Numbered from the stretch's first letter, positions 26,578-35,691 are shown. The stretch is DNA of 64,000 nucleotides from an uncultured Bacteroidota bacterium (GCA_903904855.1 CAIVEH010000236.1:20819-84818); one strand, 5' to 3'. Notes: generated by a model not told the origin, from the sequence alone. Translations and numbers: made by a program.

Positions 26578-29379
26578 TTACACCACCACATTTATCATCT
26601 TTCCTTCCACGAAAATAAACTTCTTAAGTGGCTTGCCTTCCATCCATTTCACCACGTTTTCATCACCCAGTACAGCCTGCTCAATAGTTGCCTTCTGAGC
26701 ATCGAGCGGAAACTCCATTTCCAGCCTTGTTTTGCCATTTACGGCTACAGGGTATTTCTTGGAATTTTCTTTGGTGTATTGCTCATCATACTTAGGAAAT
26801 TCAGCAGTAATAACACTGGTTGTATGCCCGAACTGATGCCACAGCTCCTCGGCTATATGCGGTGCAAAAGGACAAATCGCCAATGCCAGAGGTTCCAGTA
26901 TTCCTCGCTTATGGCAACCCAATGCAGTCAGTTCATTTACACAGATCATAAACTGGCTCACTGATGTATTGAATGCAAAACGCTCTACATCTTCTTCAAT
27001 TTTCTTTATGGTTTTGTGTAGTATGCGCAGTTCATCATTGGTTGGTGTTTCCTCATTCACAATCCAACCTTTTTGTTCATCTGCATAAAGGCGCCACATC
27101 TTCTTAAGGAATCGGTGTACACCCTCAATACCCTTGGTATCCCATGGCTTGCTCACATCTATCGGCCCGAGGAACATTTCATACATGCGGAAAGTATCGG
27201 CACCATATTGCGCTACAATATCATCGGGGTTGACAACATTGTATTTCGATTTGGACATTTTTTCGACTTCAGCCCCGCAGATGTATTTACCATCTTCTAA
27301 AATAAACTCAGCATCGGCATAATCAGGCCTCCATTTTTTGAAAGCCTCAATATCCATTTCGAGTCCATCAACAAAATTTACATCAACTCTCAAATCATGT
27401 ACATCGTATTGTTTTCTCAATCCGGCAGAAACGAATTTATTTTCTCCATTTACTCTATACACGAACCGTGTACTCCCCTGTATCATCCCCTGGTTCAGCA
27501 TCTTCTTAAAAGGCTCATCAAAGCCAATGTGGCCAAGATCATAAAGCGCCTTTGTCCACATGCGGGAGTAAAGCAAATGTCCGACTGCATGTTCATTGCC
27601 TCCTATGTATACATCTACCTGTTTCCAGTAGTCGGTGGCTTTGCGGCTGGCAAATTCTGTATCATTGTACGGATCCATGTACCTTAAGAAATACCAGCTG
27701 CTGCCGGCATAGCCGGGCATGGTGTTGGTTTCTCGTTGTCCGGCTTCAGTTGTTACCCAGTCTTCTATATTAGCAAGTGGGCCCTGACCTTCAGGGCCGG
27801 GGCGGTAGCTGTCGACATGTGGTAATTCTACCGGTAAATTTCCTAAATGCCAGTCGTTGTGAATGATCGGTTCATCAATGCCATAAGGTATGTCATCCAC
27901 ATACATTACCGGGAAAGGCTCGCCCCAATAGCGCTGGCGGCTGAAGCCTGCATCGCGCAGCTTATAGTTTACTTTTCTTTTACCAGCACCCTCATCTACC
28001 AATTCATTTATTGCAGCCTCACTAGCTTCAGCTATACTCATCCCACTCAGGAAATCACTGTTTTCAATAGTGCCTGTTTTAGCGCTGTAGGCTTCCTCAC
28101 CAGTATATTTATCATCAAAAATATTGGTAATCGGAATACCAAAATGCTTTGCAAAAGCATGGTCGCGGTCATCACCACTTGGCACGGCCATGATAGCGCC
28201 GGTGCCATATCCTGCAAGCACATACTCCGATATCCATATCGGGATATCCTTGTTGGTCAAAGGATGCCTTGCATAGGCTCCTGTAAAGCAGCCTGTAACC
28301 TGCTTCACCTCGCTCATACGCTCGCGCTCAGATCGGCTTTTTACGTAGGTTTTGTAGTTGTTTATTGCTTCTTTTTGTTCCGGTGTTGTAATGTCATCTA
28401 CCAACTCATGCTCTGGGGCCAGCACCATAAAGTCTACTCCGAAGATAGTATCGGGTCGGGTGGTGAAAACTGTAATGGCACCCTCTCCTTTGGAGGGGGC
28501 CAGAGTGAGGTTAAACCTTACCTCGGCCCCAATGCTTCTCCCTATCCAGTTGCGCTGCATTTCCTTCATGGGCTCGGTCCAGTCGAGGGTATCAAGGCTG
28601 GCAAGCAGGCGCTCAGCATATTCTGTTATCCTTAGAAACCACTGGCGCATATTTTTGCGCTCCACAGGGTGGCCGCCGCGCTCACTTACACCATTTACCA
28701 CTTCATCATTGGCTAATACTGTACCCAGCGCTTCGCACCACCACACCTGCGCATAACCCTGGTAGGCCAGGCGGTATTGCATCAAAGCGTCCCGCTTTTC
28801 TTTTTCCGAAAAATCATTCCACCTAACTGCATCAAATAGCAACGTTTCATCGCCAGTGCAGGGCATATTTTTATTACCCTCTTTTTCAAAGATGGCAATC
28901 AGTTCGCTTATTGGCTTTGCCTTATCAGCCCTATGGTCATACCAGCTATGAAACAACTGCAGGAAAATCCATTGTGTCCATTTATAGTATTTAGGGTCGC
29001 TGGTACGCACTTCGCGACTCCAGTCGTAGCAGAAACCTATATTATCCAGTTGCTCGCGGTAGCGGGCTATATTCTTTTCGGTAGTAACAGCAGGGTGTTG
29101 TCCGGTTTCAATAGCATACTGCTCTGCCGGCAGCCCGAAAGCATCGAAGCCCATCGGGTGCAGCACATTGAAGCCTTTCAGCCTTTTGTATCGGGCGTAA
29201 ATATCAGAAGCAATATAGCCAAGCGGATGCCCTACGTGAAGACCTGCCCCGCTAGGGTATGGGAACATATCCAGCACATAGCACTTAGGCCGGTCGCTCT
29301 CGTTGCTTACTTTATAAACATGGTTATCATTCCAGTATTTCTTCCAGTTCGCTTCTATTTCCTTAAAATTGTACTCCAT
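26578..29379 (-). CDS. leuS: Leucyl-tRNA synthetase
   Basis: A 933-residue class I aminoacyl-tRNA synthetase. The HIGH-type motif is in YPSGAGLHVGHPLGY (HVGH at 48-51). The CP1 editing domain follows at about residues 230-430, with VFTTRPDTIFGVDFMVLAP and the GTGAIMAVPSGDDRDHAFA segment, whose Asp rejects mischarged products. GSSWYFLRYMDP and the KMSKS loop (EKMSKSKYNVVNPDD) come next, then the anticodon-binding and C-terminal domains. It charges tRNA-Leu. Length is at the upper end of the bacterial range, with insertions around residues 140-170 (near DETLLFDAVRWNDF) and 645-700 common in Bacteroidota. It is monocistronic. Confidence 0.98.
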   Translation of the reverse strand: MEYNFKEIEANWKKYWNDNHVYKVSNESDRPKCYVLDMFPYPSGAGLHVGHPLGYIASDIYARYKRLKGFNVLHPMGFDAFGLPAEQYAIETGQHPAVTTEKNIARYREQLDNIGFCYDWSREVRTSDPKYYKWTQWIFLQLFHSWYDHRADKAKPISELIAIFEKEGNKNMPCTGDETLLFDAVRWNDFSEKEKRDALMQYRLAYQGYAQVWWCEALGTVLANDEVVNGVSERGGHPVERKNMRQWFLRITEYAERLLASLDTLDWTEPMKEMQRNWIGRSIGAEVRFNLTLAPSKGEGAITVFTTRPDTIFGVDFMVLAPEHELVDDITTPEQKEAINNYKTYVKSRSERERMSEVKQVTGCFTGAYARHPLTNKDIPIWISEYVLAGYGTGAIMAVPSGDDRDHAFAKHFGIPITNIFDDKYTGEEAYSAKTGTIENSDFLSGMSIAEASEAAINELVDEGAGKRKVNYKLRDAGFSRQRYWGEPFPVMYVDDIPYGIDEPIIHNDWHLGNLPVELPHVDSYRPGPEGQGPLANIEDWVTTEAGQRETNTMPGYAGSSWYFLRYMDPYNDTEFASRKATDYWKQVDVYIGGNEHAVGHLLYSRMWTKALYDLGHIGFDEPFKKMLNQGMIQGSTRFVYRVNGENKFVSAGLRKQYDVHDLRVDVNFVDGLEMDIEAFKKWRPDYADAEFILEDGKYICGAEVEKMSKSKYNVVNPDDIVAQYGADTFRMYEMFLGPIDVSKPWDTKGIEGVHRFLKKMWRLYADEQKGWIVNEETPTNDELRILHKTIKKIEEDVERFAFNTSVSQFMICVNELTALGCHKRGILEPLALAICPFAPHIAEELWHQFGHTTSVITAEFPKYDEQYTKENSKKYPVAVNGKTRLEMEFPLDAQKATIEQAVLGDENVVKWMEGKPLKKFIFVEGKMINVVV

Positions 29380-29530
29380 AATAGCACTAAGTAAAAATTA
29401 AAATATTGTTGGGTAAAAGTATCAAAATTACAACTTGTAAAGGCAAGAAGGCTTTAAACAATGCAATAAGTTGCGGTTGAAAGAGGATAGAAATAAGTAA
29501 AATTGGATGAATGATTATAAGAATGAACAA

Positions 29531-30136
29531 TTAGTTATTGTCTTCTGATTCAATTTCATAATCTCCAAAAAGTTCAGAAAGATCAATAGAAAATCCAGGT
29601 AAACTTGCCGATGTAACCATATCTCCGCTTGCCAGGAGTTTTGACGGTTGATATTTACCATCAACCATCGTATAAATGAACATCGTTTTTTCATAAGGCA
29701 TTACAATCCAGTATTCCTTTACCCCAGCGTCTTCATATGCTTCATACTTATTTTTTAACTCCTTCCTGTTATTTGAAGGGGAAAGAACTTCTACCACAAT
29801 ATCCGGCGCACCAATGCATCCACGCGTATCAAGCTTTTTGGGATCGCAGATAACACACAGATCAGGCTGCAACACAGTGAAAATTTCCATATCGCTGTGG
29901 GATTTTTTTGGTAAGCGTACATCGAATGGTGCTATATATACTTTGCAGGGATTATCGTAAAGAAATACCCCCAATTTAATATGTAATTTCCCTACTAATT
30001 CCTGATGTAGCCTGTTGGGTGCCGGGCTCATTTTAAAAATGCGCCCCTTTATCAGTTCCACCCTTTCTTCAAATTTCCATTTGTAATAATCGGCATAAGA
30101 ATAAACCTGACTAAGGTCAAGATCAGCAAATTTCAT
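29531..30136 (-). CDS. Uma2 family endonuclease (DUF820)
   Basis: A protein of about 201 residues with the PD-(D/E)XK-like Uma2 fold. Visible motifs are YYKWKFEERVELIKGRIFKM, APNRLHQELVGKL, VLQPDLCVICDPKKLD (PDL acidic motif), GAPDIVVEVLSPSNNRKEL (central ExLSPS motif) and DAGVKEYWIVMP (EYW motif). The family is widespread and multiplied in many genomes. A nuclease fold is established by structure, but the biological role is unclear. The frame opens at a TTG at 30154, but ATG 30136 (MKFADLDL) is the better start. No partner gene is apparent. Confidence 0.9.
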   Translation of the reverse strand: MKFADLDLSQVYSYADYYKWKFEERVELIKGRIFKMSPAPNRLHQELVGKLHIKLGVFLYDNPCKVYIAPFDVRLPKKSHSDMEIFTVLQPDLCVICDPKKLDTRGCIGAPDIVVEVLSPSNNRKELKNKYEAYEDAGVKEYWIVMPYEKTMFIYTMVDGKYQPSKLLASGDMVTSASLPGFSIDLSELFGDYEIESEDNN

Positions 30137-30202
30137 TGAATGTATTTTTATCAAAAATAACTAATTCCTGTTTGCGACAACTGAATATTACCATAAATAA
30201 CC

Positions 30203-30967
30203 CTAAAACTCAAGCACCAGCCCGTCATAGGCCAGGTGCATACCACCAGGCAAACTACTCTCTACTACATCATGTAAACCCAACTGGTGGCTGATATGGG
30301 TAAAATAAGCATCATTTGTATTGATATCAGCTGCAACCGCTATTGCCTCTTTCAATGTATAATGGGAAATGTGTGGCTCGTGCCTGAGTGCGTTTAACAC
30401 CATTGCCTTACTACCCCTTATTTTATCCAGTTCTTCGGGAGCTATATAATTGGCATCTGTGATGTAAGTGAAATCCCCTATCCGGAAGCCCAATACTTCA
30501 AGCTTGTAATGCAATAATCTAATTGGCGTGAAAGGTAGCCCGCATACCTCGAATGGTTCGTGGGCAAATATCGTATTCATATTTATTTGCGGTATCCCGG
30601 GGTAGGTGGGATATGTAAATATGTAACTATACTCTCTTTTCAGCGCTTCCTGAGTTTCCTCTGTGGCAAAAACTTCCACAGGCCGGTTGGTAAAATAGTT
30701 GTATGGCCTTATATCATCAAGGCCTGCTATGTGGTCTTTATGACCATGGGTAAAAACAATGGCATCCAGTTTGCGCACATTTGCGCGGAGCATCTGGTAT
30801 CTGAAATCAGGGCCGCTGTCTATTACAATACTGGCATCGGCGGTTTCGATCCATATGGCCGACCTCAGCCTGTTATCTTTCCTGTTGGTTGAAGTGCAAA
30901 CAGGACATTGGCAACCTATGAACGGGATGCCCTGAGATGTGCCTGTACCTAAAAAAGTTACTTTCAC
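30203..30967 (-). CDS. MBL fold metallo-hydrolase, PhnP-like
   Basis: A 254-residue metallo-beta-lactamase-fold hydrolase. It starts with KVTFLGTGTSQGIPFIGCQC and has CPVCTS, the metal-binding FTHGHKDHIAGLDDIR (HxHxDH) and ITDANYI (Asp ligand), with a late His in ISHQLGLHD. GTSQGIP and the cysteines are typical of the PhnP-like branch, whose studied member hydrolyses cyclic ribose phosphates. Substrate here is unknown. It is followed upstream on the same strand (3 bases apart) by a small conserved hypothetical gene, suggesting one transcript. Confidence 0.9.
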   Translation of the reverse strand: MKVTFLGTGTSQGIPFIGCQCPVCTSTNRKDNRLRSAIWIETADASIVIDSGPDFRYQMLRANVRKLDAIVFTHGHKDHIAGLDDIRPYNYFTNRPVEVFATEETQEALKREYSYIFTYPTYPGIPQINMNTIFAHEPFEVCGLPFTPIRLLHYKLEVLGFRIGDFTYITDANYIAPEELDKIRGSKAMVLNALRHEPHISHYTLKEAIAVAADINTNDAYFTHISHQLGLHDVVESSLPGGMHLAYDGLVLEF

Positions 30968-30969
30968 GG

Positions 30970-31278
30970 TTATATATCCATTTGGGTTTGTACAGAATCA
31001 TCGGCACCGGGAGTTGCCTCAGATATCAGTTGTTTATACCATTTCTGCATCTCACCACTCAGCTCTGCCTCATTTATTTTTATTGTTGGCAGAATCTCCA
31101 GCAAGGCATTGATACGGCCTTCAACGCTGAAAAACTTATTGATCACTACTACCCTTCTTTCCTCCAGTATGCAGTAGCCGCTGTTGAAATGACCTTTTTC
31201 ATATCTTATTATATACCGGGCCTCATCATAGAGTCCTTCTAATTTTTTCAGTGTGTTTGGCGTATATTTGAAACTCAT
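30970..31278 (-). CDS. Small conserved hypothetical protein
   Basis: A 102-residue cytoplasmic protein beginning MSFKYTPNTLKKLEGLYDEA and continuing with IIRYEKGHFNSGYCILEERR and FFSVEGRINALLEILPTI. No signal peptide, membrane helix or catalytic motif is visible. It has the composition of a compact alpha/beta protein. It ends 3 bases before the PhnP-like hydrolase starts, so the two are almost surely cotranscribed. I believe similar small genes occur beside this hydrolase in other Bacteroidota, but cannot name a function. Confidence 0.75.
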   Translation of the reverse strand: MSFKYTPNTLKKLEGLYDEARYIIRYEKGHFNSGYCILEERRVVVINKFFSVEGRINALLEILPTIKINEAELSGEMQKWYKQLISEATPGADDSVQTQMDI

Positions 31279-31365
31279 CAGTTCTGATTAAAAATGTTAT
31301 CCGGGTATTACCAAAGATTTACTGCTTTTTTAACGTCTATATATATTGGATCAAATGCAGTTCCA

Positions 31366-32073
31366 ATGATTAAAAGTAGAAAATTCGCCGCACTTATACT
31401 CATAGCAGTTATTTTATGTTCGTTTTCAGTCAGTCTGAGGGCTCAGGACGAAGATGATGATGAGCCTCATGGCTTGTATTTACCGGAAAAAAGAGTTTTT
31501 TATGGCGGCCTTATAGCCGGTGCAAATTTTGCACAGGTTGATGGCGATTACTTCGCGGGCTATCACAAAGTTGGTTTTAACGGTGGCGCAATTGTATATG
31601 CCCAACTGGCCAAGCATGTTGCGCTTAGCCTTGAGTTACTTTATTCACAAAAAGGGAGCAGCAGTAACCTTGGCGAAATATCGCCGCATAATACATCTAT
31701 TTACATCATGAAATATGGCATCAACACGAATTATGCAGAGATACCGGTAATGATCAACTATTTTGATAAGCGGAGAAGTCATTGTGGTATTGGATTGTCT
31801 TATGGCAGGCTGGTTAGTAGCAGCGAACATATTCAGGTTGACTCCAACGGAATAATAGAAACACTTAATTTCAATAATGCTTATCCATTCAAGAAAGAGG
31901 CGTTAGATATTGTAGCAGGCGCTGAGCTCCATCTCTGGAAGGGTTTGTTTATGAATGTAAGGTTTCAGTATTCCTTAATACCTATCCGCACACAACTGCC
32001 CCCACCCGATTATGCGCGCGCTGAACAATACAGCAATCTGTGGGTAGTGAGATTGATGTATCTGATTAAATAA
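31366..32073 (+). CDS. Porin family outer membrane beta-barrel protein
   Basis: An exported protein of about 235 residues. I use ATG 31366, which gives a signal peptide (MIKSRKFAALILIAVILCSF to SLRAQ); the open frame before it begins at 31294. After a short acidic stretch (DEDDDEP), barrel strands such as VFYGGLIAGANFAQVDGDYF, HVALSLELLYSQKGS, HCGIGLSYGRLVSS and NLWVVRLMYLIK alternate hydrophobic residues and end at a terminal strand. This is the outer-membrane beta-barrel type often labelled PorT-like or porin family. No specific role is evident. Confidence 0.8.
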   Translation: MIKSRKFAALILIAVILCSFSVSLRAQDEDDDEPHGLYLPEKRVFYGGLIAGANFAQVDGDYFAGYHKVGFNGGAIVYAQLAKHVALSLELLYSQKGSSSNLGEISPHNTSIYIMKYGINTNYAEIPVMINYFDKRRSHCGIGLSYGRLVSSSEHIQVDSNGIIETLNFNNAYPFKKEALDIVAGAELHLWKGLFMNVRFQYSLIPIRTQLPPPDYARAEQYSNLWVVRLMYLIK

Positions 32074-32085
32074 AGGCTACAATAA

Positions 32086-32400
32086 TCAGTTTCTTGCTAT
32101 TGCATCTATAATTATAATATTGCAGGGACCCGGATCACCTGCCGGATGATGCCAGTTGAGTTTTACATTTATCGGGAAAGTGGCAGTAGTAAAATCTATA
32201 CCACTGCCAGAGGGTAATGTATTAAATCTTGTAACAGCAGTAATACCATCAATCGTAATAAAATACCCCCCGCTGCAAACAGTCATTCCCATATCAGGAC
32301 CTGTAATGGTTGCAGTGTTCATGTAAGAGGTAGAACTGCTCTTTTTACATGCAGGTGAGATGCTAATGACACAGAGCATAAAAACCAGAAAGTATTTCAT
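32086..32400 (-). CDS. Small lipoprotein, paralogue of the next gene
   Basis: A 104-residue predicted lipoprotein (signal MKYFLVFMLCVISISPAC with Cys lipobox). The mature part shares the pattern CxGGYFITxDG, LPSGSGIDFTTATFPINVKL, WHHPAGDPGPCNIIIIDAIA with the protein at 32607. The two conserved cysteines outside the lipobox may form a disulfide. I do not recognise a named family. The tandem arrangement on one strand points to a local duplication. Confidence 0.75.
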   Translation of the reverse strand: MKYFLVFMLCVISISPACKKSSSTSYMNTATITGPDMGMTVCSGGYFITIDGITAVTRFNTLPSGSGIDFTTATFPINVKLNWHHPAGDPGPCNIIIIDAIARN

Positions 32401-32606
32401 AAGTATAGTTTTTTAGTTACTGCAAATTACGGGATATAATAATGCAAAGCACATTTGCATCGTGATTAATTTTACTATGAAACTACCCTCAGGGATAGGC
32501 TATAGCACTATGGAATTATTTGATAGGGTCAATAATGTGGCCAACTTTAGTAAATACAGATCAGGTGTAGATTATTGACTAACTAATGTAATCAAAATTT
32601 CAACTA

Positions 32607-32918
32607 TCAATCAGCTTTGACGATTGCATCAATCAAAATAAAATTGCAAGGATTGGGATCTGCCTTTTTATGCCAGTTATAATTTATCTTGATCGGGAAA
32701 GTCGCAGTTTTAAGATCTATTCCTGATCCAACTGGAAGCGGATCCATAAATTTCTGGGAAGTGCTTCCTGTTGTGATCACATAACCATAACCGCAAACAA
32801 TGTTTGAAAGAAACTGGCCTCTTAAATATCCGGTGCTGGAATAAGATACAGGCTCTTTATGTGTACAGGAGGAAAAAAATGTGGATATACCAATAAGTAA
32901 AATCAGCGCATTTTTCAT
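32607..32918 (-). CDS. Small lipoprotein, paralogue of the previous gene
   Basis: A lipoprotein of about 103 residues from ATG 32918 (MKNALILLIGISTFFSSC, lipobox FSSC). The mature part has VCGYGYVITTGSTSQ, LPVGSGIDLKTATFPIKINY and NWHKKADPNPCNFILIDAIV, matching the gene at 32086 over most of its length. The reading frame is open further upstream to 32960, but the signal peptide starts at 32918. The two genes are separated by about 200 bases without a gene. Function unknown; location in a membrane facing the periplasm or the surface is inferred. Confidence 0.72.
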   Translation of the reverse strand: MKNALILLIGISTFFSSCTHKEPVSYSSTGYLRGQFLSNIVCGYGYVITTGSTSQKFMDPLPVGSGIDLKTATFPIKINYNWHKKADPNPCNFILIDAIVKAD

Positions 32919-32980
32919 TAGCAATGGTTTTATGCTATTGCAAGGTAAGGAATAAACCAATTTCGGTCTAATTTTGCGTT

Positions 32981-33400
32981 ATGTCGGAATTTCACGTAAA
33001 ACTACCGTTACGAATTGACTGGAGCGAATTGGATATATTAGCGCATGTGAATAATGTAGCCTACTTCAAATATATACAAGCCGCCAGGGTGAATTATTGG
33101 GAAATCAGTGGGCTTCTGCCTATGTCGGGACAAATGAAATTCGGGCCAATTTTGCTCTCAACTTCCTGCAAGTTCATCAAGCCTCTATTCTATCCCGGAA
33201 ATATTGTTGTGGAAACCAGGATTGAGTTCATTAAAAATACCAGCTTCGGAATGCACCACAGAATAATAAATGATAACAGTGAATTGGCCGCTGAGGCGCA
33301 TGATGTAATAGTTACTTATGATTTTGAAAAAAACGAGAAGGTCGCAGTTTCTGATCATTTCAGACAATCAGTGGAGCAGATCGAAGGCATAAAGTTCTGA
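32981..33400 (+). CDS. Acyl-CoA thioesterase, 4HBT/YbgC type
   Basis: A 139-residue hotdog-fold protein of standard length. LRIDWSELDILAHVNNVAYF carries the Asp and the HVNN segment of the 4-hydroxybenzoyl-CoA thioesterase active site, followed by YFKYIQAARVNYW. Later strands include SFGMHHRIINDNSELAAEAH. Such enzymes hydrolyse acyl-CoA thioesters in the cytosol. Substrate range is unknown. It is divergent from the small lipoprotein gene with about 60 bases between starts. Confidence 0.92.
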   Translation: MSEFHVKLPLRIDWSELDILAHVNNVAYFKYIQAARVNYWEISGLLPMSGQMKFGPILLSTSCKFIKPLFYPGNIVVETRIEFIKNTSFGMHHRIINDNSELAAEAHDVIVTYDFEKNEKVAVSDHFRQSVEQIEGIKF

Positions 33401-33546
33401 TCTTTTGGAATCACCGTAGTAAATGTACAACCTCGCAACGATGGGATAATCCGACCAAATGCCGCTCAAAATTATGCTTTTGCATTTCTTTAGCAAAATA
33501 TAGCAGGTTAATTGAACTTGTATCAGAAACCAACAAAATCAAGGTT

Positions 33547-33801
33547 ATGAAACTCAGGCTCATTTTAAGCGCGTTGCTTGTAATTATTATCACAGCAGGA
33601 ATTAGTTCAAATGCAAATGCCAACCCAAGGAGGCATGGATACTGCCGCCCTGTAGTAAGGTATTGTCCACCAGTAAGGGTTTATGTACCACCAGTGCCTG
33701 TAGTTTATTATTCCCCGGCATATTGCCCGCCGGTGCGTTATGCCCCAAGATGTTATCATGAGCATGAATACAGAAGTTACGGACATAGATATTGCAGGTA
33801 A
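33547..33801 (+). CDS. Small secreted Tyr/Pro/Arg/Cys-rich protein
   Basis: An 84-residue protein with a signal peptide (MKLRLILSALLVIIITAG to ANAN). The mature part of about 55 residues is built of YCPPV/YVPPV-type units: YCRPVVRYCPPVRVYVPPVP, then SPAYCPPVRYAPRCYHEHEY. It is strongly basic and rich in Tyr, Pro and Cys, resembling small exported coat or glycine/tyrosine-rich proteins of the phylum. I do not recognise a family. A clear terminator lies 18 bases after its stop, which supports a real short transcript. Confidence 0.65.
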   Translation: MKLRLILSALLVIIITAGISSNANANPRRHGYCRPVVRYCPPVRVYVPPVPVVYYSPAYCPPVRYAPRCYHEHEYRSYGHRYCR

Positions 33802-33818
33802 GAAACCATAAACCAAAA

Positions 33819-33856
33819 AAAGTAAGGCTGCCCGCTTTCCGGAGCCTTACTTTTTT
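33819..33856. terminator. Intrinsic terminator after the Tyr/Pro-rich gene
   Basis: AGTAAGGCT (33821-33829) pairs with AGCCTTACT (33843-33851) around a GC-rich loop and is followed by TTTTTT. An A run precedes it, so it could work in both directions between the convergent genes at 33547 and 33921. Confidence 0.85.
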
Positions 33857-33920
33857 AATTCTATGTTTTTACCAAATGAAAAAATCTGTATTTTCTTGAA
33901 TAATATACAGGGATGAAATA

Positions 33921-34424
33921 CTATCTCATTGTACGAACCAGGTAAAACGAAATAGCTATTATTGCAGCAATAGCAATTCCAAGGAACGTAACTACCATTT
34001 TATAACCCTTATTTGACTCTTTCAGTCCCTGCAGTTCTTCCAGGTTGTTGAAGATATTCTGCATCCTTGAGAAGGCGGTTTCGCCCTTTATCACGTAGTC
34101 ATAGGCGCCATGTTTCATACTATCCACAGCTACTTCCAGCTTATCCTGTCCGCTCAGCATTATCACATGAGTTGCAGGGTTGGAGGCCTTAACCAGTTTC
34201 AATACATCCACCCCGTTTTTTGCATCGGGCAGGTGTGAATTCAGGTGAAAATCCAATACCATTATAGCGGGGTTAAGGCCGATATCTTTCAGTGCATCCT
34301 CGCCATTTTCATAGGTCTTAATATTATACTGAAAACGTTCTGAAAGGTAATCTTTCAGCATTTCGTTCTGAATTGGTTCATCATCAACCAGGAAAACGTA
34401 TTGTGTGCTTTGATCTGCTGCCAT
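33921..34424 (-). CDS. Response regulator receiver with a C-terminal membrane anchor
   Basis: A 167-residue protein. Residues 8-130 are a receiver domain: FLVDDEP (acidic pair), VLDFHLN (phospho-Asp D58), VIMLSGQD (switch Ser) and DYVIKGE (conserved Lys). After a short helical linker comes a single hydrophobic helix (about 143-163, MVVTFLGIAIAAIIAISFYLV) ending in VRTMR. There is no DNA-binding or enzymatic output. A receiver anchored in the membrane by its C-terminus is uncommon; it may deliver the phosphorylation signal to a membrane partner or act as a phosphate sink (inference). The nearest gene on the strand is an ABC permease 118 bases upstream. Confidence 0.88.
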   Translation of the reverse strand: MAADQSTQYVFLVDDEPIQNEMLKDYLSERFQYNIKTYENGEDALKDIGLNPAIMVLDFHLNSHLPDAKNGVDVLKLVKASNPATHVIMLSGQDKLEVAVDSMKHGAYDYVIKGETAFSRMQNIFNNLEELQGLKESNKGYKMVVTFLGIAIAAIIAISFYLVRTMR

Positions 34425-34542
34425 AGAATATTCAATAATTGGGAAAAGTAGTAAAAAATTCCGGCAAATAAAAACATTTGATGGAAAAACTGATTTGAAA
34501 GAGTGATTGAAAATTTATCTGGTGACTGAAACAAATATATTC

Positions 34543-35613
34543 TCAATACAATCTCACCCTCGGATCAATCCAGGCATATAACAGATCGGTGAACAGATTG
34601 ATGACGATAAAAATAAATGAGGTAAACAAAACTGCCCCCATAACCAGCGGAAAATCAAACTTATCCAGCGCATCAACAGTAACTTTACCTATGCCCTTCC
34701 ACCCGAAAATATATTCTACAAAAAAAGAGCCTGCAAGCAACTCTGCAAGCCAGCCCGAGACCGCAGTTATTACAGGGTTGAGCGCATTGGGCAAGGCATG
34801 ACGGAAAATTGTTTTTGTACGGGAAAGGCCTTTGGCATATGCCGTGCGGATGTAATCCTGCGAAAGTGTATCCAGCAGGGCGCTACGGGTAAGCTGGGTA
34901 ATTACTGCCAGCGGGCGGATACCCATGGCGAATGCGGGCAATATGAGATTCTTTAATGCCAGGTGCCTCCCGGTAAAAGGGTCATACTCCCAAAGGCTGC
35001 CTGTCATATTCAGGCCGGTATAGTTATGAAGCAGGTAGCCAAATACATAGGCAATAAGCAGCCCGGCAAAAAAGGATGGCATGGATATACCTGCCACACT
35101 TGCTGCAACGGCCGAAGTATCGAGCCATGTATTTTTTTTCAACGCTGCCAGCACGCCCAGAAGAATGCCAAATAATGTTGCGAAAGTCATTGCTGCCAAA
35201 GCCAGCAATACGGTGCCCGGCAGGGCTTCGGTAAGAATAGCGATTACTTCTTTACGCGTCCTGTATGATCGGCCAAGGTGAGGCCATTTAAGTATTATTG
35301 CACATCTTGAAGGCAGCGGCACAAGCCTTATGTATTTATTTGCAGAGCACCCGGAGGAATCTGTATTACAAAAGCTTAGCGGAGATAGTTCATTAAGATA
35401 TATCAAGTAACGGGAGAAAAGTGGTTTATCCAGGTTCATTTCACGCCGGGCATTGGCCAGTGATGCAAGATCACTTCGCTGACCCATAGTCAGCCTCGCC
35501 GGGTCGGCAGGTAGCACATTGAAAAGTACAAATATCAATGTTATAACTCCCCACAAAACCAGAAGGCTGTAACGTATGCGGTGAAAAAGATAACGAACCA
35601 TAAATAGCGCCAT
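34543..35613 (-). CDS. ABC transporter permease, DppB/OppB type
   Basis: A 356-residue inner-membrane permease. The N-terminus (YLFHRIRYSLLVLWGVITLI, FVLFNVLPADPARLTMGQRS) is the typical first helix of peptide permeases, and several more helices follow. The EAA-like loop is DYIRTAYAKGLSRTKTIFRH ALPNALNPV, followed by GSFFVEYIFGWKGIGKVTVD. These features place it with the DppB/OppB family, which imports or exports peptides. The periplasmic loop between the first two helices is long (about residues 40-120). The second permease, the ATPases and the binding protein are not adjacent. Start is ATG 35613; ATG 35601 (MVRYLFHR) is an alternative. Confidence 0.92.
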   Translation of the reverse strand: MALFMVRYLFHRIRYSLLVLWGVITLIFVLFNVLPADPARLTMGQRSDLASLANARREMNLDKPLFSRYLIYLNELSPLSFCNTDSSGCSANKYIRLVPLPSRCAIILKWPHLGRSYRTRKEVIAILTEALPGTVLLALAAMTFATLFGILLGVLAALKKNTWLDTSAVAASVAGISMPSFFAGLLIAYVFGYLLHNYTGLNMTGSLWEYDPFTGRHLALKNLILPAFAMGIRPLAVITQLTRSALLDTLSQDYIRTAYAKGLSRTKTIFRHALPNALNPVITAVSGWLAELLAGSFFVEYIFGWKGIGKVTVDALDKFDFPLVMGAVLFTSFIFIVINLFTDLLYAWIDPRVRLY

Positions 35614-35691
35614 GCAGATGGACTATACAAATTTAGTTTATTTAGCAAAAGGCGGGCAATAGATTTAATTCAGAACTTTATTGATTATTAG

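Noticed and set aside
27847..28635. 262-residue plus-strand frame opposite leuS
   Set aside because: It lies within the well-supported leuS gene and has no recognisable motif.
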